The notes under the pieces were generated by a model. The model saw only the letters and a program-made list of their open reading frames with translations. It was not told where the DNA came from and searched no databases. A DNA stretch of 64,000 nt, from the NCBI GenBank assembly GCA_963757135.1, contig CAVWQE010000005.1:296880-360879 (forward strand), given 5' to 3'. Positions 27,216 through 36,297 of the stretch are shown piece by piece (position 1 is the first letter of the stretch; each line of letters opens with the position of its first letter). This DNA is from Gp1-AA145 sp963757135 (GTDB lineage: Bacteria > Acidobacteriota > Terriglobia > Terriglobales > Acidobacteriaceae). The translations under genes were made by a program, and so were the position numbers.

Positions 27216-27563
27216 TTATTGCCTCGCCGGAGCGGTTTCGCGTCCAGCCTGATAGGTCTCGATCAGTTCCCGGATGCGGATGGCGTCGCGCTTGCGATGT
27301 CCGTAACTGGTTATGGGGTCGGCGCCGCCGGTGGAATCGATGCGAATCTGCGACCAGATAACGCCGGTAGTGATTCCAACTGAGGCAACCTGCGGGATCG
27401 CGATACTCTCGTCTGTCGTGCCGAACAATCGCGGCTTCACCCGGCTGACGTGCAGTGGGCTGACCACGATTCGCGTGGGAAAAATGTGATTGCCACGTGT
27501 CCAGCGGCTGGCGGTAAAGGTCTCGCCAGAGTTGGTGGGCTGTGTTTGCGACGATGCAGTCAT
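27216..27563 (-). CDS. Hypothetical protein upstream of the atp genes
   Basis: 115 residues from the ATG at 27563 (an upstream in-frame start at 27605 is possible). No signal peptide or membrane helix. A central beta-rich segment (RIVVSPLHVSRVKPRLFGTT, then SIAIPQVASVGITTGVIWSQ) resembles a bacterial PH-like domain, followed by YGHRKRDAIRIRELIETYQ, a basic helix. It ends 5 bases before atpZ on the same strand, so it is probably the first gene of this atp transcript. Function unknown. Confidence 0.6.
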   Translation of the reverse strand: MTASSQTQPTNSGETFTASRWTRGNHIFPTRIVVSPLHVSRVKPRLFGTTDESIAIPQVASVGITTGVIWSQIRIDSTGGADPITSYGHRKRDAIRIRELIETYQAGRETAPARQ

Positions 27564-27705
27564 GGTCAGTACTCCACGGTCAAAATCATACATCTGCTTT
27601 CGCATTGAGTCTTGAATCAGCAGGGAATTCAGTCATTGAAAGGGCGCGCCATCCGGCGTTTTTGGCAATGACTCGATGCTTCGATCGCTCAATGATTCAA
27701 TCCTC

Positions 27706-27711
27706 TATAAT
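27706..27711 (+). promoter_or_regulatory. -10 box of the lysS promoter
   Basis: Perfect TATAAT 33 bases before the TTG start codon of lysS. No convincing -35 box at the standard distance. Predicted start of transcription near 27718. Confidence 0.45.
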
Positions 27712-27744
27712 CGCAGCTTACTTCACAACTCAAAAAGGCCTTCC

Positions 27745-29274
27745 TTGTCCCTCGACGAAAACATATACCAATTGCGGCTGCAAAAGCTCAAGCAAATTGA
27801 AGCGCTCGGCCAATTGGCCTATCCGACTAAGTTCGACTTCACGCACACGCTTGCGCAGATCGTCGCCGAATATACGGACAAGACTGCTGAACAACTGGAA
27901 GCGTCACGCGTGAACGTGCGGGTTGCGGGCCGCATCATGGCCATCCGGCTGATGGGCAAGGCCGGATTTGCGCATCTGCAACAGGATGGACAACGCCTGC
28001 AGATTTACGTGAAGAAAGACGCGGTCGGCGAGAAGGGCTTTGAACTGTACAAGCTCCTCGATCTTGGCGATCATCTCGGGGTCAGCGGATATCTGTTTCG
28101 CACCCGGACGGGCGAGCTGTCGGTGCACGTCGAGGAGATTACGTTTTTGTCGAAAGGCTTGCTGCCGCTTCCGGAGAAATGGCACGGGTTGACGGATGTC
28201 GAGCTGCGTTACCGGCAGCGCTACGTGGACTTGTTCATGAATCCCGAGGTTCGCGAAGTTTTTCTGAAGCGCGCCCGGCTGATTCAGTCCATGCGGAAAT
28301 TTCTCGGCGATCATGGCTTCATTGAAGTCGAAACCCCGATGATGCAGCCGATGGCGGGCGGAGCCGTGGCCAAGCCCTTCGTCACTCACCACAACACGCT
28401 CGACATGGATTTGTATCTGCGTATCGCTCCGGAGCTCTATCTCAAGCGGCTTACGGTCGGCGGATTCGACCGGGTTTACGAGATCAATCGCAATTTCCGA
28501 AACGAGGGGATTTCGACGCGGCATAATCCTGAGTTCACCATGCTGGAGTTCTATCAGGCATATACGAACTACCGCGGCGTGATGGACCTGACGCAGCGAC
28601 TGATTATCCAGGCAGCACAAGATGTAACCGGCGGAACGAAAACAAAGTGGGGTGAGCAGGAGATTGACTGGTCGGAGGCGGGCTGGCGCAAACTCACGAT
28701 GCGCGAGGCGATCATTGAATATTGGCCGGAGGGCAGTGGTTCGAGGCCGGTGATGACCGATTTCGCTACGCACGATTCCGTTCAGGCGCTAGTCCAGCGG
28801 TTCAATTCAGGGCACTCCCACATGCCGTACGATCCGAACGAGCCAACGGGAAAGACGATCGCGAGTCTCTTTGAGGCGGTGGCCGAAGAGCACCTGACGC
28901 AGCCCACAATCATTTATGAATTTCCGACGGCCGTCTCGCCGCTGTCCAAGCAAAAGCCTGAGGAGCCCGACTGGACCGAGCGTTGGGAGATTTATATCGG
29001 GCAGATGGAAATTTCAAACGGCTTCAGCGAATTGAACGACCCTGAAGATCAGCGTCGCCGATTCGAGCAGCAGCTCAGCGAACGCGAGCGCGGCGACGAA
29101 GAAGCCCATCAGATGGACGAAGACTACATTCGAGCGCTGTCCTACGGGATGCCTCCGGCCGGGGGCGTGGGCGTTGGAATCGATCGGCTGGCAATGCTGC
29201 TGACCAATTCTCAGTCTATCCGGGACGTGATTCTGTTCCCGCTGCTGAGGCCGGAGAAGAAGGCGGAGGAGTAG
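27745..29274 (+). CDS. lysS: Lysyl-tRNA synthetase (class II)
   Basis: 509 residues from the TTG at 27745, with AAAAGG 6 to 8 bases upstream. An ATG at 27676 would put translation before the predicted promoter -10 box, so TTG is preferred. The N-terminal OB fold binds the anticodon (about 50-145: VRVAGRIMAIRLMGKAGF, HLQQDGQRLQIYV). The class II core has motif 2 in FRNEGISTRHNPEFTMLEFY and motif 3 in GVGVGIDRLAMLLT. It charges tRNA-Lys in the cytoplasm. Flanked by the atp genes (divergent) and a MazF-type module downstream. Confidence 0.96.
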   Translation: MSLDENIYQLRLQKLKQIEALGQLAYPTKFDFTHTLAQIVAEYTDKTAEQLEASRVNVRVAGRIMAIRLMGKAGFAHLQQDGQRLQIYVKKDAVGEKGFELYKLLDLGDHLGVSGYLFRTRTGELSVHVEEITFLSKGLLPLPEKWHGLTDVELRYRQRYVDLFMNPEVREVFLKRARLIQSMRKFLGDHGFIEVETPMMQPMAGGAVAKPFVTHHNTLDMDLYLRIAPELYLKRLTVGGFDRVYEINRNFRNEGISTRHNPEFTMLEFYQAYTNYRGVMDLTQRLIIQAAQDVTGGTKTKWGEQEIDWSEAGWRKLTMREAIIEYWPEGSGSRPVMTDFATHDSVQALVQRFNSGHSHMPYDPNEPTGKTIASLFEAVAEEHLTQPTIIYEFPTAVSPLSKQKPEEPDWTERWEIYIGQMEISNGFSELNDPEDQRRRFEQQLSERERGDEEAHQMDEDYIRALSYGMPPAGGVGVGIDRLAMLLTNSQSIRDVILFPLLRPEKKAEE

Positions 29275-29310
29275 CGTAGCATCCCCCATTTCGTCCTATA
29301 TTCTATCTCC

Positions 29311-29338
29311 TTGTAAGGGTGACCAATTAGGTGATAAA
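29311..29338 (+). promoter_or_regulatory. Possible promoter of the MazF module
   Basis: TTGTAA (29311-29316) and GATAAA (29333-29338) separated by 16 bases, ending 24 bases before the antitoxin ATG, which has its own GGAGG SD. Match to consensus is fair only. Confidence 0.35.
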
Positions 29339-29362
29339 ATTGCAGGGTTTGGAGGTCCAGTT

Positions 29363-29644
29363 ATGGCCACGAAAGCCACTCGGGCAAAATTGTCGACCAC
29401 TGTTGCACCCGAGAATTACGAGTATCTCACCGCCTTGGTCAGAGCCGGGAAGGCCGGAAGCTTAGCTGAGGCCGTGGACGAAGCAGTAGAGCGGCTCCGC
29501 CGCAGCGAGAATCGCATTCGTCTGGCAAGAGCCACCGCCAGCTACTACGAATCTCTGTCCCCGGAAGCTTTGAAAGAAGAGGAAGCTATCGCCGGATCAT
29601 TACAGCTTGCCTCCGAGGATGTGGACTTTGATCGCGAACCATAA
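29363..29644 (+). CDS. Antitoxin of a MazF-type toxin
   Basis: 93 residues with a good SD (TTTGGAGG). The N-terminus is basic (MATKATRAKLSTTVAPENYEYL), then AGKAGSLAEAVDEAVERLR looks like the two helices of a ribbon-helix-helix fold, followed by an acidic C-terminus (ALKEEEAIAGSLQLASEDVD) that would occupy the toxin groove. The toxin gene overlaps its 3' end by 26 bases. It is not a classic MazE; assignment depends on the toxin next door. Confidence 0.7.
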   Translation: MATKATRAKLSTTVAPENYEYLTALVRAGKAGSLAEAVDEAVERLRRSENRIRLARATASYYESLSPEALKEEEAIAGSLQLASEDVDFDREP

Positions 29645-29993
29645 TCCGAATCAGCCTCGTCGCGGCGAAATATGGCGCGCAGATACCGGGGGCAAGAGGC
29701 ATGCGATCGTCATTGTCTCAGTTGACGGAAGAAATTTGAGCGAACGTAGCAGTTCGGTACTAATGATTCCATTCGGCAGCTATGGTGCGCCCGGACCGAC
29801 GGTGTTGCGTATGGAACCGGGTGAAACCGGATTACCCGAGCCCTCATTTCTCAAAGGGCACTTTATTTCAGTGTTGAGCAAAGCTGATCTCGTCGAGCGC
29901 CTGCCAAGGCGTCTCTCTAACGCCCAGATGCGTCGCATTGTGTTGTCGGTCAACCGCGCAATAGATCCGGACGCCCCATACGAGGACGGCTGA
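29619..29993 (+). CDS. MazF/PemK-type endoribonuclease toxin
   Basis: 124 residues from the ATG at 29619 (TTG at 29607 would add four). PRRGEIWRADTGGKRHAIVIVSVDG is the SH3-like barrel start typical of PemK/MazF, followed by SSSVLMIPFGSYGAPGPTVLRMEPGETGLPEPSFLKGHFISVLSK in shorter conserved blocks, with the conserved Ser/Thr before the final helix (ADLVERLPRRLSNAQMRRI). These toxins cut single-stranded mRNA at short motifs. Overlap with the antitoxin implies coupled translation. Confidence 0.85.
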   Translation: MWTLIANHNPNQPRRGEIWRADTGGKRHAIVIVSVDGRNLSERSSSVLMIPFGSYGAPGPTVLRMEPGETGLPEPSFLKGHFISVLSKADLVERLPRRLSNAQMRRIVLSVNRAIDPDAPYEDG

Positions 29994-29998
29994 GTCGT

Positions 29999-32011
29999 TC
30001 ACTGCACCTCAACCGACACCAGATCTCCATCTGTCTTCCCTCCGGTGCGATAGTTGACGTTTGCCGTGATGTCCTTCCAATTGCAGGAAAACTTTCCACC
30101 CCCCACAATCGCGACGGAGTTGTAATCGGCCGCGCGCAGCTTCAAAGTCTTCTTGCCTCCTGATACAACGACGACCGCGACCGGGGCTTCAGAACAATCG
30201 ACTGACACAACTTTGCCTTTGAGAAATTTGATTGGGCGCTTGTCGATTTGAGGCTTCGCGGCCGGCGGCGCCTTGGTGGCGGACTCCGTGCTGTCAGAAG
30301 AGTCATCGTCGGAATCGTCTTCCATGTCCTTTCCCGGGGATGAGGATTTCGCTGTAACGGGCTTGGGATTTCCGGCATCGGGTTTCCCCGATTCATCCTG
30401 GGGAGGGATGCCAAATTTTCTCAAGAACGGCAAGTCGTCCAATTCTTTTTTGGCTACTTTGGCAATCTGCGCATCCTGGCTGGCCTTCAGATGTTCCAGG
30501 ATCGGCGTGGCGTCATCCCACTTTTTGGCAGCCATGTAGGCGTCTGCGAGACGAAGCTGATAGGCCTCATCGCGAGGGCTGAGGCGCACGGCAAAGCGCA
30601 TAGCCTCAATTGCGGCGTTCGCGCCCCCGCCCTGTAGCCGCGCCCAACCGAGGATGTTGTAGGCCTCGGCAAAGTCCGGGTATTCGGTGAGCACGATGTG
30701 CAGGCTCTCCATTGTGTTAGCAAGGCCTTGAATACGCGCGCCCTTTTCTCCGGAATGATATGCCGTAAGCGCCAAGTCGAATCGCGACCAGGGATCGGAA
30801 GGATTGAACTTAACGGCGGCATTCAACTCTTCAAAGGCTTCGTTGGTTTCGTTCTTCTGGACGTGGGCAAAGGCCAGGGCGCGGTGCGCGACTAAGGTCT
30901 CAGTCTTTGGATCATCGACCAGCTTTTCAAGTTCACTGACAGCCTGCTGGCGACGCTCGGGAATACGCAACTCCATTTCGTCCACTAAGGCCTGCGCTTC
31001 TGGAATAGGGACCGGCTTGGTGCTGTCTCCGATCTCATCCACGCCGAAGGGAAGCAGCGATTCGTTGACCGGCTCCGGCATCAGCGGCGGGCTACCGCGC
31101 TTGACCTCTTCCAGGGTCGCAGCAAGCGGCTTCAGCGAGTGGAAATAATTCTTTACAGCCTGATCCAGTTGCGACGGAGACATGCCGAAGGCTTGCTGAA
31201 TCGCCTGTGTGACTGGGACATGCTGGCTCTGAACCAGCCCGAAGTACGTTCCCATCTCCGAAAATTTGTCGTTGTTTATCAAATAATGCACCAGCATCCA
31301 GGACTGAGCGTAGAAGAGCGTGTGATGCGTGCCTTCCTGGCCGTTGACCACGCGATTCTTCATTTCGAAGAGATCTGTCAGATTCAGCCAAACCGGCGCG
31401 GAAAGTATTTCGGTCAACGACTTCAGACCGGCGTTGGCATTCTGCCCAGCTGCAACCGCGAGCGGAGCCGGGAGAGTCGAGGGAAGAACAAGCTCAGGAT
31501 CGCTCCCCAGCTCCGTCTTTTTCGGCGTGAAGTAAAGAGAAGCGAAATATTCTGCGAAGCCTTCGTCGAACCAGGGCTGCGTGGGCGGGTAGTTGTAGTC
31601 CAGATAGTAGTGCGCCATGGGGTGCACGACAGCGCGCCAGCAATCGGGAACGGAGGCGTTCAGGACGATGTATATCCTGTCGTCGCCCCGGAGAAAAAAT
31701 CCCTGGGAAATACTGGGGTCGGTACTTGCGGTAGGCGCAATCTGGGCGTAGGCAGCCGGATTCCCGATCGCAATAATTTCGAGCGGCTTAGCCATGACCA
31801 GCTTTTTGCGCCCCAGCAATTGGGCAAAAATGGCGCGCATCTGCTCGAAGCGGGCGGCAATTTCATGGCCTTTTTTCGCTCCAGCGTCAGTCAGGACAAT
31901 GAAATGATCGGTGCTGACGCGCAGCCAGCGCTGGTCCTCGGCGTGAACATAGTGGCAGAACAACAGCAATGCAGCCAGACACATGCGACGCGAGAAAGGT
32001 TTGAGCGCCAT
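29999..32011 (-). CDS. Secreted TPR protein with a degenerate gluzincin (DUF1570-like) domain
   Basis: 670 residues from the ATG at 32011, which starts a signal peptide (MALKPFSRRM, then a hydrophobic stretch to HAED). The N-terminal 300 residues resemble the DUF1570 metallopeptidase-like family: WFDEGFAEYFASLYF carries the downstream EGxxEY motif. But the zinc motif HExxH reads HPMAH (residues 130-134), so the catalytic glutamate is replaced by proline. Residues about 370-560 contain TPR repeats (ALAFAHVQKNETNEAFEELNAAVKF, AYNILGWARLQGGG), then an Asp/Ser/Pro-rich linker and a C-terminal beta domain. It may have become a binding protein. Convergent with the MazF module. Confidence 0.7.
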   Translation of the reverse strand: MALKPFSRRMCLAALLLFCHYVHAEDQRWLRVSTDHFIVLTDAGAKKGHEIAARFEQMRAIFAQLLGRKKLVMAKPLEIIAIGNPAAYAQIAPTASTDPSISQGFFLRGDDRIYIVLNASVPDCWRAVVHPMAHYYLDYNYPPTQPWFDEGFAEYFASLYFTPKKTELGSDPELVLPSTLPAPLAVAAGQNANAGLKSLTEILSAPVWLNLTDLFEMKNRVVNGQEGTHHTLFYAQSWMLVHYLINNDKFSEMGTYFGLVQSQHVPVTQAIQQAFGMSPSQLDQAVKNYFHSLKPLAATLEEVKRGSPPLMPEPVNESLLPFGVDEIGDSTKPVPIPEAQALVDEMELRIPERRQQAVSELEKLVDDPKTETLVAHRALAFAHVQKNETNEAFEELNAAVKFNPSDPWSRFDLALTAYHSGEKGARIQGLANTMESLHIVLTEYPDFAEAYNILGWARLQGGGANAAIEAMRFAVRLSPRDEAYQLRLADAYMAAKKWDDATPILEHLKASQDAQIAKVAKKELDDLPFLRKFGIPPQDESGKPDAGNPKPVTAKSSSPGKDMEDDSDDDSSDSTESATKAPPAAKPQIDKRPIKFLKGKVVSVDCSEAPVAVVVVSGGKKTLKLRAADYNSVAIVGGGKFSCNWKDITANVNYRTGGKTDGDLVSVEVQ

Positions 32012-32157
32012 GGGCGAGAACAGAGACTTTGCCGATGCTAGCACAATGCCAATTACATTCAATTGCTGCGGAGCCGGTCGCTTAACGCAACCAAGGCTTC
32101 CCTTCGCGGGCGCACAAGCCTGTTGCACTTAATACGTGATTCCCTTATTATGTGGTT

Positions 32158-32403
32158 ATGAATCTAACACTTTCACTGGACGACAAACTGGTAAAAGAAC
32201 TGCGGAAACTTGCCGTCGACCGGGATACCACTCTGACCGGCCTGGTCCGCGAATACCTGGAAAAACTGGCTGCTGAAAACGCCACTTCCGGCCGCAAGCG
32301 CCGGGAGATGGAGGCGCTCGAGCGCAGCTTCAAACAGTTCCACCGCAAACTGGACTTTGGCAAGCGAACCTGGAAGCGGGAAGACCTCTATGTCCGCTCC
32401 TGA
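32158..32403 (+). CDS. VapB-like ribbon-helix-helix antitoxin
   Basis: 81 residues from the ATG at 32158. MNLTLSLDDKLVKELRKLAV is a textbook ribbon-helix-helix start, with TTLTGLVREYLEKLAAE as the second helix. The basic and aromatic C-terminus (FKQFHRKLDFGKRTWKRED) would bind the toxin. The toxin gene overlaps its last 14 bases. Confidence 0.82.
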   Translation: MNLTLSLDDKLVKELRKLAVDRDTTLTGLVREYLEKLAAENATSGRKRREMEALERSFKQFHRKLDFGKRTWKREDLYVRS

Positions 32404-32803
32404 ATTTCTCGACAGCAATGTTCTGGTGTATGCGCACGATGACAGCGATCCCAGAAAGCAGGAGATTGCCCAGGAACTGGTTCGGCGCGCCGTGCTAGGC
32501 GAAATGGTGGTTTCGACGCAAACTCTTGCCGAATTTTCGGCGACCTTGCTGCAAAGATTTTCCACGTCATTTTCTTCCGATGACGTCCTTGGAATTCTCG
32601 ATGCGCTTTCACCCATCAAGCTTGTGGTCCCCGACGCTGGAATCGTTCGCCGAGCAGTAGAGGCGCACGAAATCTACGGTGTGCATTTCTATGATGGAAT
32701 GATCCTGGCCGCCGCCGAGCGCGCGGGATGCCAACGAATCTGGAGCGAGGATATGAACGCCGGCCAGAGCTACTTTGGCGTTAAAGTTAAAAACCCGTTT
32801 TGA
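32390..32803 (+). CDS. VapC-like PIN-domain toxin
   Basis: 137 residues from the ATG at 32390 inside the antitoxin gene. PIN acidic residues: EFLDSNVLVYAHD (Asp), TLAEFSATLLQRF (Glu), HFYDGMILAAAERAGC (Asp), then IWSEDMNAGQ. This is the VapC pattern with the YDxxILAAA signature. Expected to be a Mg2+-dependent RNase held by the upstream antitoxin. Confidence 0.88.
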   Translation: MSAPEFLDSNVLVYAHDDSDPRKQEIAQELVRRAVLGEMVVSTQTLAEFSATLLQRFSTSFSSDDVLGILDALSPIKLVVPDAGIVRRAVEAHEIYGVHFYDGMILAAAERAGCQRIWSEDMNAGQSYFGVKVKNPF

Positions 32804-32834
32804 CCGACATCTCTCGGGATGGACAGCGTGAATA

Positions 32835-33239
32835 TCAGAATTTCACAACTATCAATTGCCCTGCCGATGATTTAACCGAAAATTCGTTCATGCCGATTGC
32901 GGGTAGGGGCTCATGCCACGGGCCTCGGCTCATGCGCCTGAACAAGAATGTGCCCCACGGTAAACGAACAAATTCATGTGTCTCTGCTTCTCTGTATTTC
33001 TCATCGTCAAAATTGAACAAGTACGCTTGTCTGTGATCCATTTTTACCAACAGAAACGCATCAGCTTCATTGTTGGTGGGATGTCCAAGGTACGACTCAG
33101 CCTCAACGCGACGCCCATCTATGGTCACGGTGGCGAAGTTCGGCACATGCCGCAACCAGTGCTCCGGAATCCAATAGAGACACAGCGCAAAGAGGACGAG
33201 AACAATTGCAGCTATCCCTGTCGCAAGCCTTACCCGCAT
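32835..33239 (-). CDS. Hypothetical exported or membrane-anchored protein
   Basis: 134 residues; the first 23 form one hydrophobic helix (ATGIAAIVLVLFALCLYWI), either anchor or signal peptide. The rest is a compact beta-rich domain (FATVTIDGRRVEAESYLGHP, then EADAFLLVKMDHRQAYLFNF). No family recognised. It begins 9 bases after the stop of the LysM/glycosidase-like gene on the same strand, so the two are probably co-transcribed. Confidence 0.6.
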   Translation of the reverse strand: MRVRLATGIAAIVLVLFALCLYWIPEHWLRHVPNFATVTIDGRRVEAESYLGHPTNNEADAFLLVKMDHRQAYLFNFDDEKYREAETHEFVRLPWGTFLFRRMSRGPWHEPLPAIGMNEFSVKSSAGQLIVVKF

Positions 33240-33248
33240 CGAACCTTC

Positions 33249-34688
33249 CTACTGTCCCGTCGTTTGCAATTCCGCCTTCAGCGCCGGAGGCAGCTCATCT
33301 CCGCGGAAGTACTGGCCCTTGGCCCCTCGCATCTCTGGCATGGCAACGTAGGGCTTGCTGTAGTCATTGTTGGCATTCCAGAAGAGGAAGCCGACTCCGC
33401 CCTTGCTTTTCGAGGTTAGCACCTGCACTTCGATGTATTTGGGCGAGTAGGTCTTGGTCCTCCAGGCAAAGGCTTGAAGCCACGGCCTGATAACGACACC
33501 GCTGCCTTGGGTAATCTTCTCAAAGCGATCCATGGATTCGCCGATAAAGTGCTCGGGTTCGTCTCCGGGGCGGGCAATGCCGTCCATGCCAAAGAAATGC
33601 GAGGGATAGATCATGGGTGAGAGCACGTCGCAATACTTGGCCATGCGAACGATGTCCTGACCGGTATGGGAGAGATCAACCGGACGTTGCCAGGCCATGA
33701 CGCCGAAGACATCCAGCGAGAGCAGCACGCCCTTGGGGTGAAGTGAGGCATAAGCCCGGCGTAGAAAGTCGGCGATCACGTCTGACCGCTGCCACTCCGG
33801 ACGCGATTTCATAAACGAGAAATTGGCATCTTTCTGGTCGCCTTCTGCCGGAAACCGAACATAGTCGAATTGGATCTCGTCGGCGCCGGCGGCTGCGGCA
33901 GCTTGCGCCAAAGCAATGTCATACTCCTGCACCTCCACCCGCGAGGGATCGGTCCAGACCAGCTTGCCGTTTTCGCGCCAGGGCTGTCCGCTCTTCTTGG
34001 ACTTCACCGCCAGTTCCGGATGTGAAACCACCAACCGTTCATCCCGGAAAATGGCAATCCGGGCGATTGCGTGCATGCCCTGGGAATGGAGGAAGCGGGT
34101 GTACTTGGGCAGGTCATGAATGTAAACTTTGTGGCTGCCGAGGAGCGGGTGCTCGAAGGGAATATTTACGGTTCCATCGGAGTCTTTGATATCGAAGACA
34201 ACGGCGTTGCCGCCAGCTTCATGCCAGCGTTGGACGATTTTTACGCCGTGGTCGCTTCCGGCCATCAGGCCGGTCAGGTAGATCGCGCGGACTTCGAAAT
34301 CCTTAGGAACTGCTATGGCCTTCTCGGCTATCGGGGCGTCTAGCATTCCTGGAATGGTTAATTGCTGGCCGGTCTTTAGAAACGTACCTTTGAGGTCGCC
34401 GTTCGAGCCGCGGATAGCTTCGGCCAATTGGCTGGAGGTCAGGTACGACGTCTGTGCCAGATATCGCCGAGCTACAGAAACTACTGTATCTCCGCGGCGG
34501 GTTTCATAGAACGCGGTGCCGGGTGCGGGAATTTTCGGAGTAAGCGAAGGCTGTCCCAGGGTGGCGCTGGCCGGAACCAGTTGCGTCCCCTGCGGCTGAG
34601 CCGCATCTACCGGATGAAAACCTATTACGGCAAAGCCGCAGGCGATAAGCGCTGCGCAGAAAAGCAGTTTAAACCGATGTTGACGCAC
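33249..34688 (-). CDS. Exported LysM plus GH-like (DUF4015) protein
   Basis: 479 residues. Signal peptide to about residue 29 (ending VDAA). A LysM-like peptidoglycan-binding segment follows at about 58-112 (YETRRGDTVVSVARRYL, ending GQQLTIPG). From about 130 the protein matches the putative glycoside hydrolase family DUF4015/COG1306, a TIM-barrel type: VRAIYLTGLMAG, NAVVFDIKDSDGTVNIP, EIQFDYVRFPAEG (the barrel-strand Asp motif), LLSLDVFGV, VLSPMIYPSHF and FLFWNANNDYS. It probably acts on, or binds, a cell-wall or exopolysaccharide chain outside the inner membrane. Substrate unknown. A small membrane-anchored protein gene follows 9 bases later. Confidence 0.82.
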   Translation of the reverse strand: MRQHRFKLLFCAALIACGFAVIGFHPVDAAQPQGTQLVPASATLGQPSLTPKIPAPGTAFYETRRGDTVVSVARRYLAQTSYLTSSQLAEAIRGSNGDLKGTFLKTGQQLTIPGMLDAPIAEKAIAVPKDFEVRAIYLTGLMAGSDHGVKIVQRWHEAGGNAVVFDIKDSDGTVNIPFEHPLLGSHKVYIHDLPKYTRFLHSQGMHAIARIAIFRDERLVVSHPELAVKSKKSGQPWRENGKLVWTDPSRVEVQEYDIALAQAAAAAGADEIQFDYVRFPAEGDQKDANFSFMKSRPEWQRSDVIADFLRRAYASLHPKGVLLSLDVFGVMAWQRPVDLSHTGQDIVRMAKYCDVLSPMIYPSHFFGMDGIARPGDEPEHFIGESMDRFEKITQGSGVVIRPWLQAFAWRTKTYSPKYIEVQVLTSKSKGGVGFLFWNANNDYSKPYVAMPEMRGAKGQYFRGDELPPALKAELQTTGQ

Positions 34689-35122
34689 GTTTTTTCTCCA
34701 GAGACATCGCTTTTCCCGATGCTACTGATGCTGAATTCTGGTCGCCAGTTACGTCTGGTCACGGTCGTAGGAGAAGGCGACCCACTAACCTCGGAGTTTG
34801 TATGCATGTCTCCAGTGGATTTCCGGAATCGATGGCATGGTTTGTCTCCAAAATGTCGGACAGATGCAGCCGACTTTCTTCCTCCTGCGCAAAAGATTTC
34901 GCTTTACACGATCTCACTGTGTAATGTAAGTGACTCTCTCGACACAGGCCGAGCATCTAAGTCGTGTAGATAAAGACGCTTTGGAGGGTTTGGCAAGGTG
35001 GCGAAGCGCTTGCTCAGTAGCGAAGGTGAAGCTGGTTTGACGGAGTTGACAAAAATTGTCATCCCGAACTCGGCCGAGCCCCACGGCGCGGGCCCGACAA
35101 AGGAGAGCAGGGCCAGAAAGAT
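34689..35122. other. 434-base intergenic region between divergent genes
   Basis: No credible reading frame, tRNA or riboswitch fold seen. The right part (about 35056-35110) has a GTCATCCCGA tract of the type common in acidobacterial intergenic repeats, and one dyad symmetry (listed separately). Promoters for the GH-like gene and the AAA+ gene must lie here, but no strong -10/-35 pair stands out. Confidence 0.4.
35047..35061. promoter_or_regulatory. Possible operator upstream of the AAA+ gene
   Basis: Perfect dyad TGACAA-AAA-TTGTCA, 62 bases before the AAA+ start codon. It resembles a transcription-factor half-site pair, but no regulator is known. It may be chance. Confidence 0.3.
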
Positions 35123-36283
35123 ATGAAAACCATTACCAGCACGGTTCTTGACCCCACACGCCGGAGCGCTGACGCCCGGGATTTCGAAACCGGCCTTCGC
35201 CGCAAGATCGTTGGCCAGGATGCGGCGGTAGAAAAGGTCGTTGAAATCTATCAGATGTTCATGGCCGGACTGAATCCGCCGGGACGCCCCGTAGGAAATC
35301 TGCTGTTTCTGGGGCCGACGGGGTCCGGCAAGACTCGCGTGGTTGAAGCGCTCGCCGAGTCATTGTTTGGCGACACTCGCGCCTGCATTAAGATTGACTG
35401 CGCCGAGTTCCAGCACTCCCACGAAATTGCAAAGTTGATCGGTTCGCCTCCGGGATATCTCGGTCACCGCGAGACCCATCCCCTGCTCACGCAGGAGGCG
35501 CTCAACCAGTGGCACACAGATAAGCTCAAGCTCTCCATCCTTCTTTTTGACGAAATTGAGAAGGCTTCAGACGCCCTCTGGCAGCTTTTGCTCGGCATCC
35601 TCGACAAGGCAACACTCACGCTGGGCGACAACCGCCGCGTGGACCTCTCGCAGTGCATCATTATCATGACCTCGAACCTGGGGGCAGGCGAGATGTGCAA
35701 CCTTGTCGAGGGAGGATTCGGCTTCGCTCCCAAGCCCAATGTGGTGGATGAAGGCTTTGACGATAAGATCGACCGCACTGCAGTTGAAGCGGCACGCCGC
35801 AAGTTCACGCCTGAGTTCATGAACCGGATCGACAAGGCCGTTGTATTCAAGACCCTGCGTCCGGACCATCTGCAGCAGATTCTGGAAATTGAACTGGGCA
35901 TGGTGCAGCAGCGGGTGCTGATGGCTTCAGCAGCGAACCAGTTCGTCTTCTCCTGCACGCCTAAAGTGAAGAGCTTTCTTTTGACCGAAGGCACGGACGC
36001 CCGTTACGGTGCCCGGCATTTGAAACGTGCGATCGAGCGGCACTTGGTGTTCCCCTTGGCCAATCTGGTGGCCACAGGGCAGATCAGGCTGGGAGACTTC
36101 GTCCGGGTGGATCTCAACCCGGAAGGCCAATTGACGTTCGTAAAGGAAGCCGAAGGCGCTATGGTCCCGATGCTGATGGAGCGTTACGGCGCCGCAGCGG
36201 CTGCGCCCATGGCCAGCCGGGCCGCACGTCCGGTCGCAAAGCCGAAAGAGTTTACCGCAACACCCGGTAATGAGACGAAGTAG
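35123..36283 (+). CDS. Stand-alone AAA+ ATPase like the ClpA/ClpB D2 domain
   Basis: 386 residues with AGGAGAGC upstream of the ATG. One AAA+ module of the Clp D2 (AAA_2) type only: Walker A GPTGSGKT (64-71), Walker B LLFDEIEK (about 140-147), sensor 1 MTSNLGAGE, arginine finger FTPEFMNRIDK, and a C-terminal small domain with sensor 2 GARHLKRAIERHLVFPLA. The N-terminal Clp domain, D1 and the M-domain are absent, as is a ClpP-binding IGF loop as far as I can see. The C-terminal 50 residues are Ala/Pro-rich. Likely a hexameric unfoldase or remodelling factor; its clients are unknown. A strong terminator follows, so it is monocistronic. Confidence 0.85.
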   Translation: MKTITSTVLDPTRRSADARDFETGLRRKIVGQDAAVEKVVEIYQMFMAGLNPPGRPVGNLLFLGPTGSGKTRVVEALAESLFGDTRACIKIDCAEFQHSHEIAKLIGSPPGYLGHRETHPLLTQEALNQWHTDKLKLSILLFDEIEKASDALWQLLLGILDKATLTLGDNRRVDLSQCIIIMTSNLGAGEMCNLVEGGFGFAPKPNVVDEGFDDKIDRTAVEAARRKFTPEFMNRIDKAVVFKTLRPDHLQQILEIELGMVQQRVLMASAANQFVFSCTPKVKSFLLTEGTDARYGARHLKRAIERHLVFPLANLVATGQIRLGDFVRVDLNPEGQLTFVKEAEGAMVPMLMERYGAAAAAPMASRAARPVAKPKEFTATPGNETK

Positions 36284-36297
36284 TCTCCTCACAAGGG

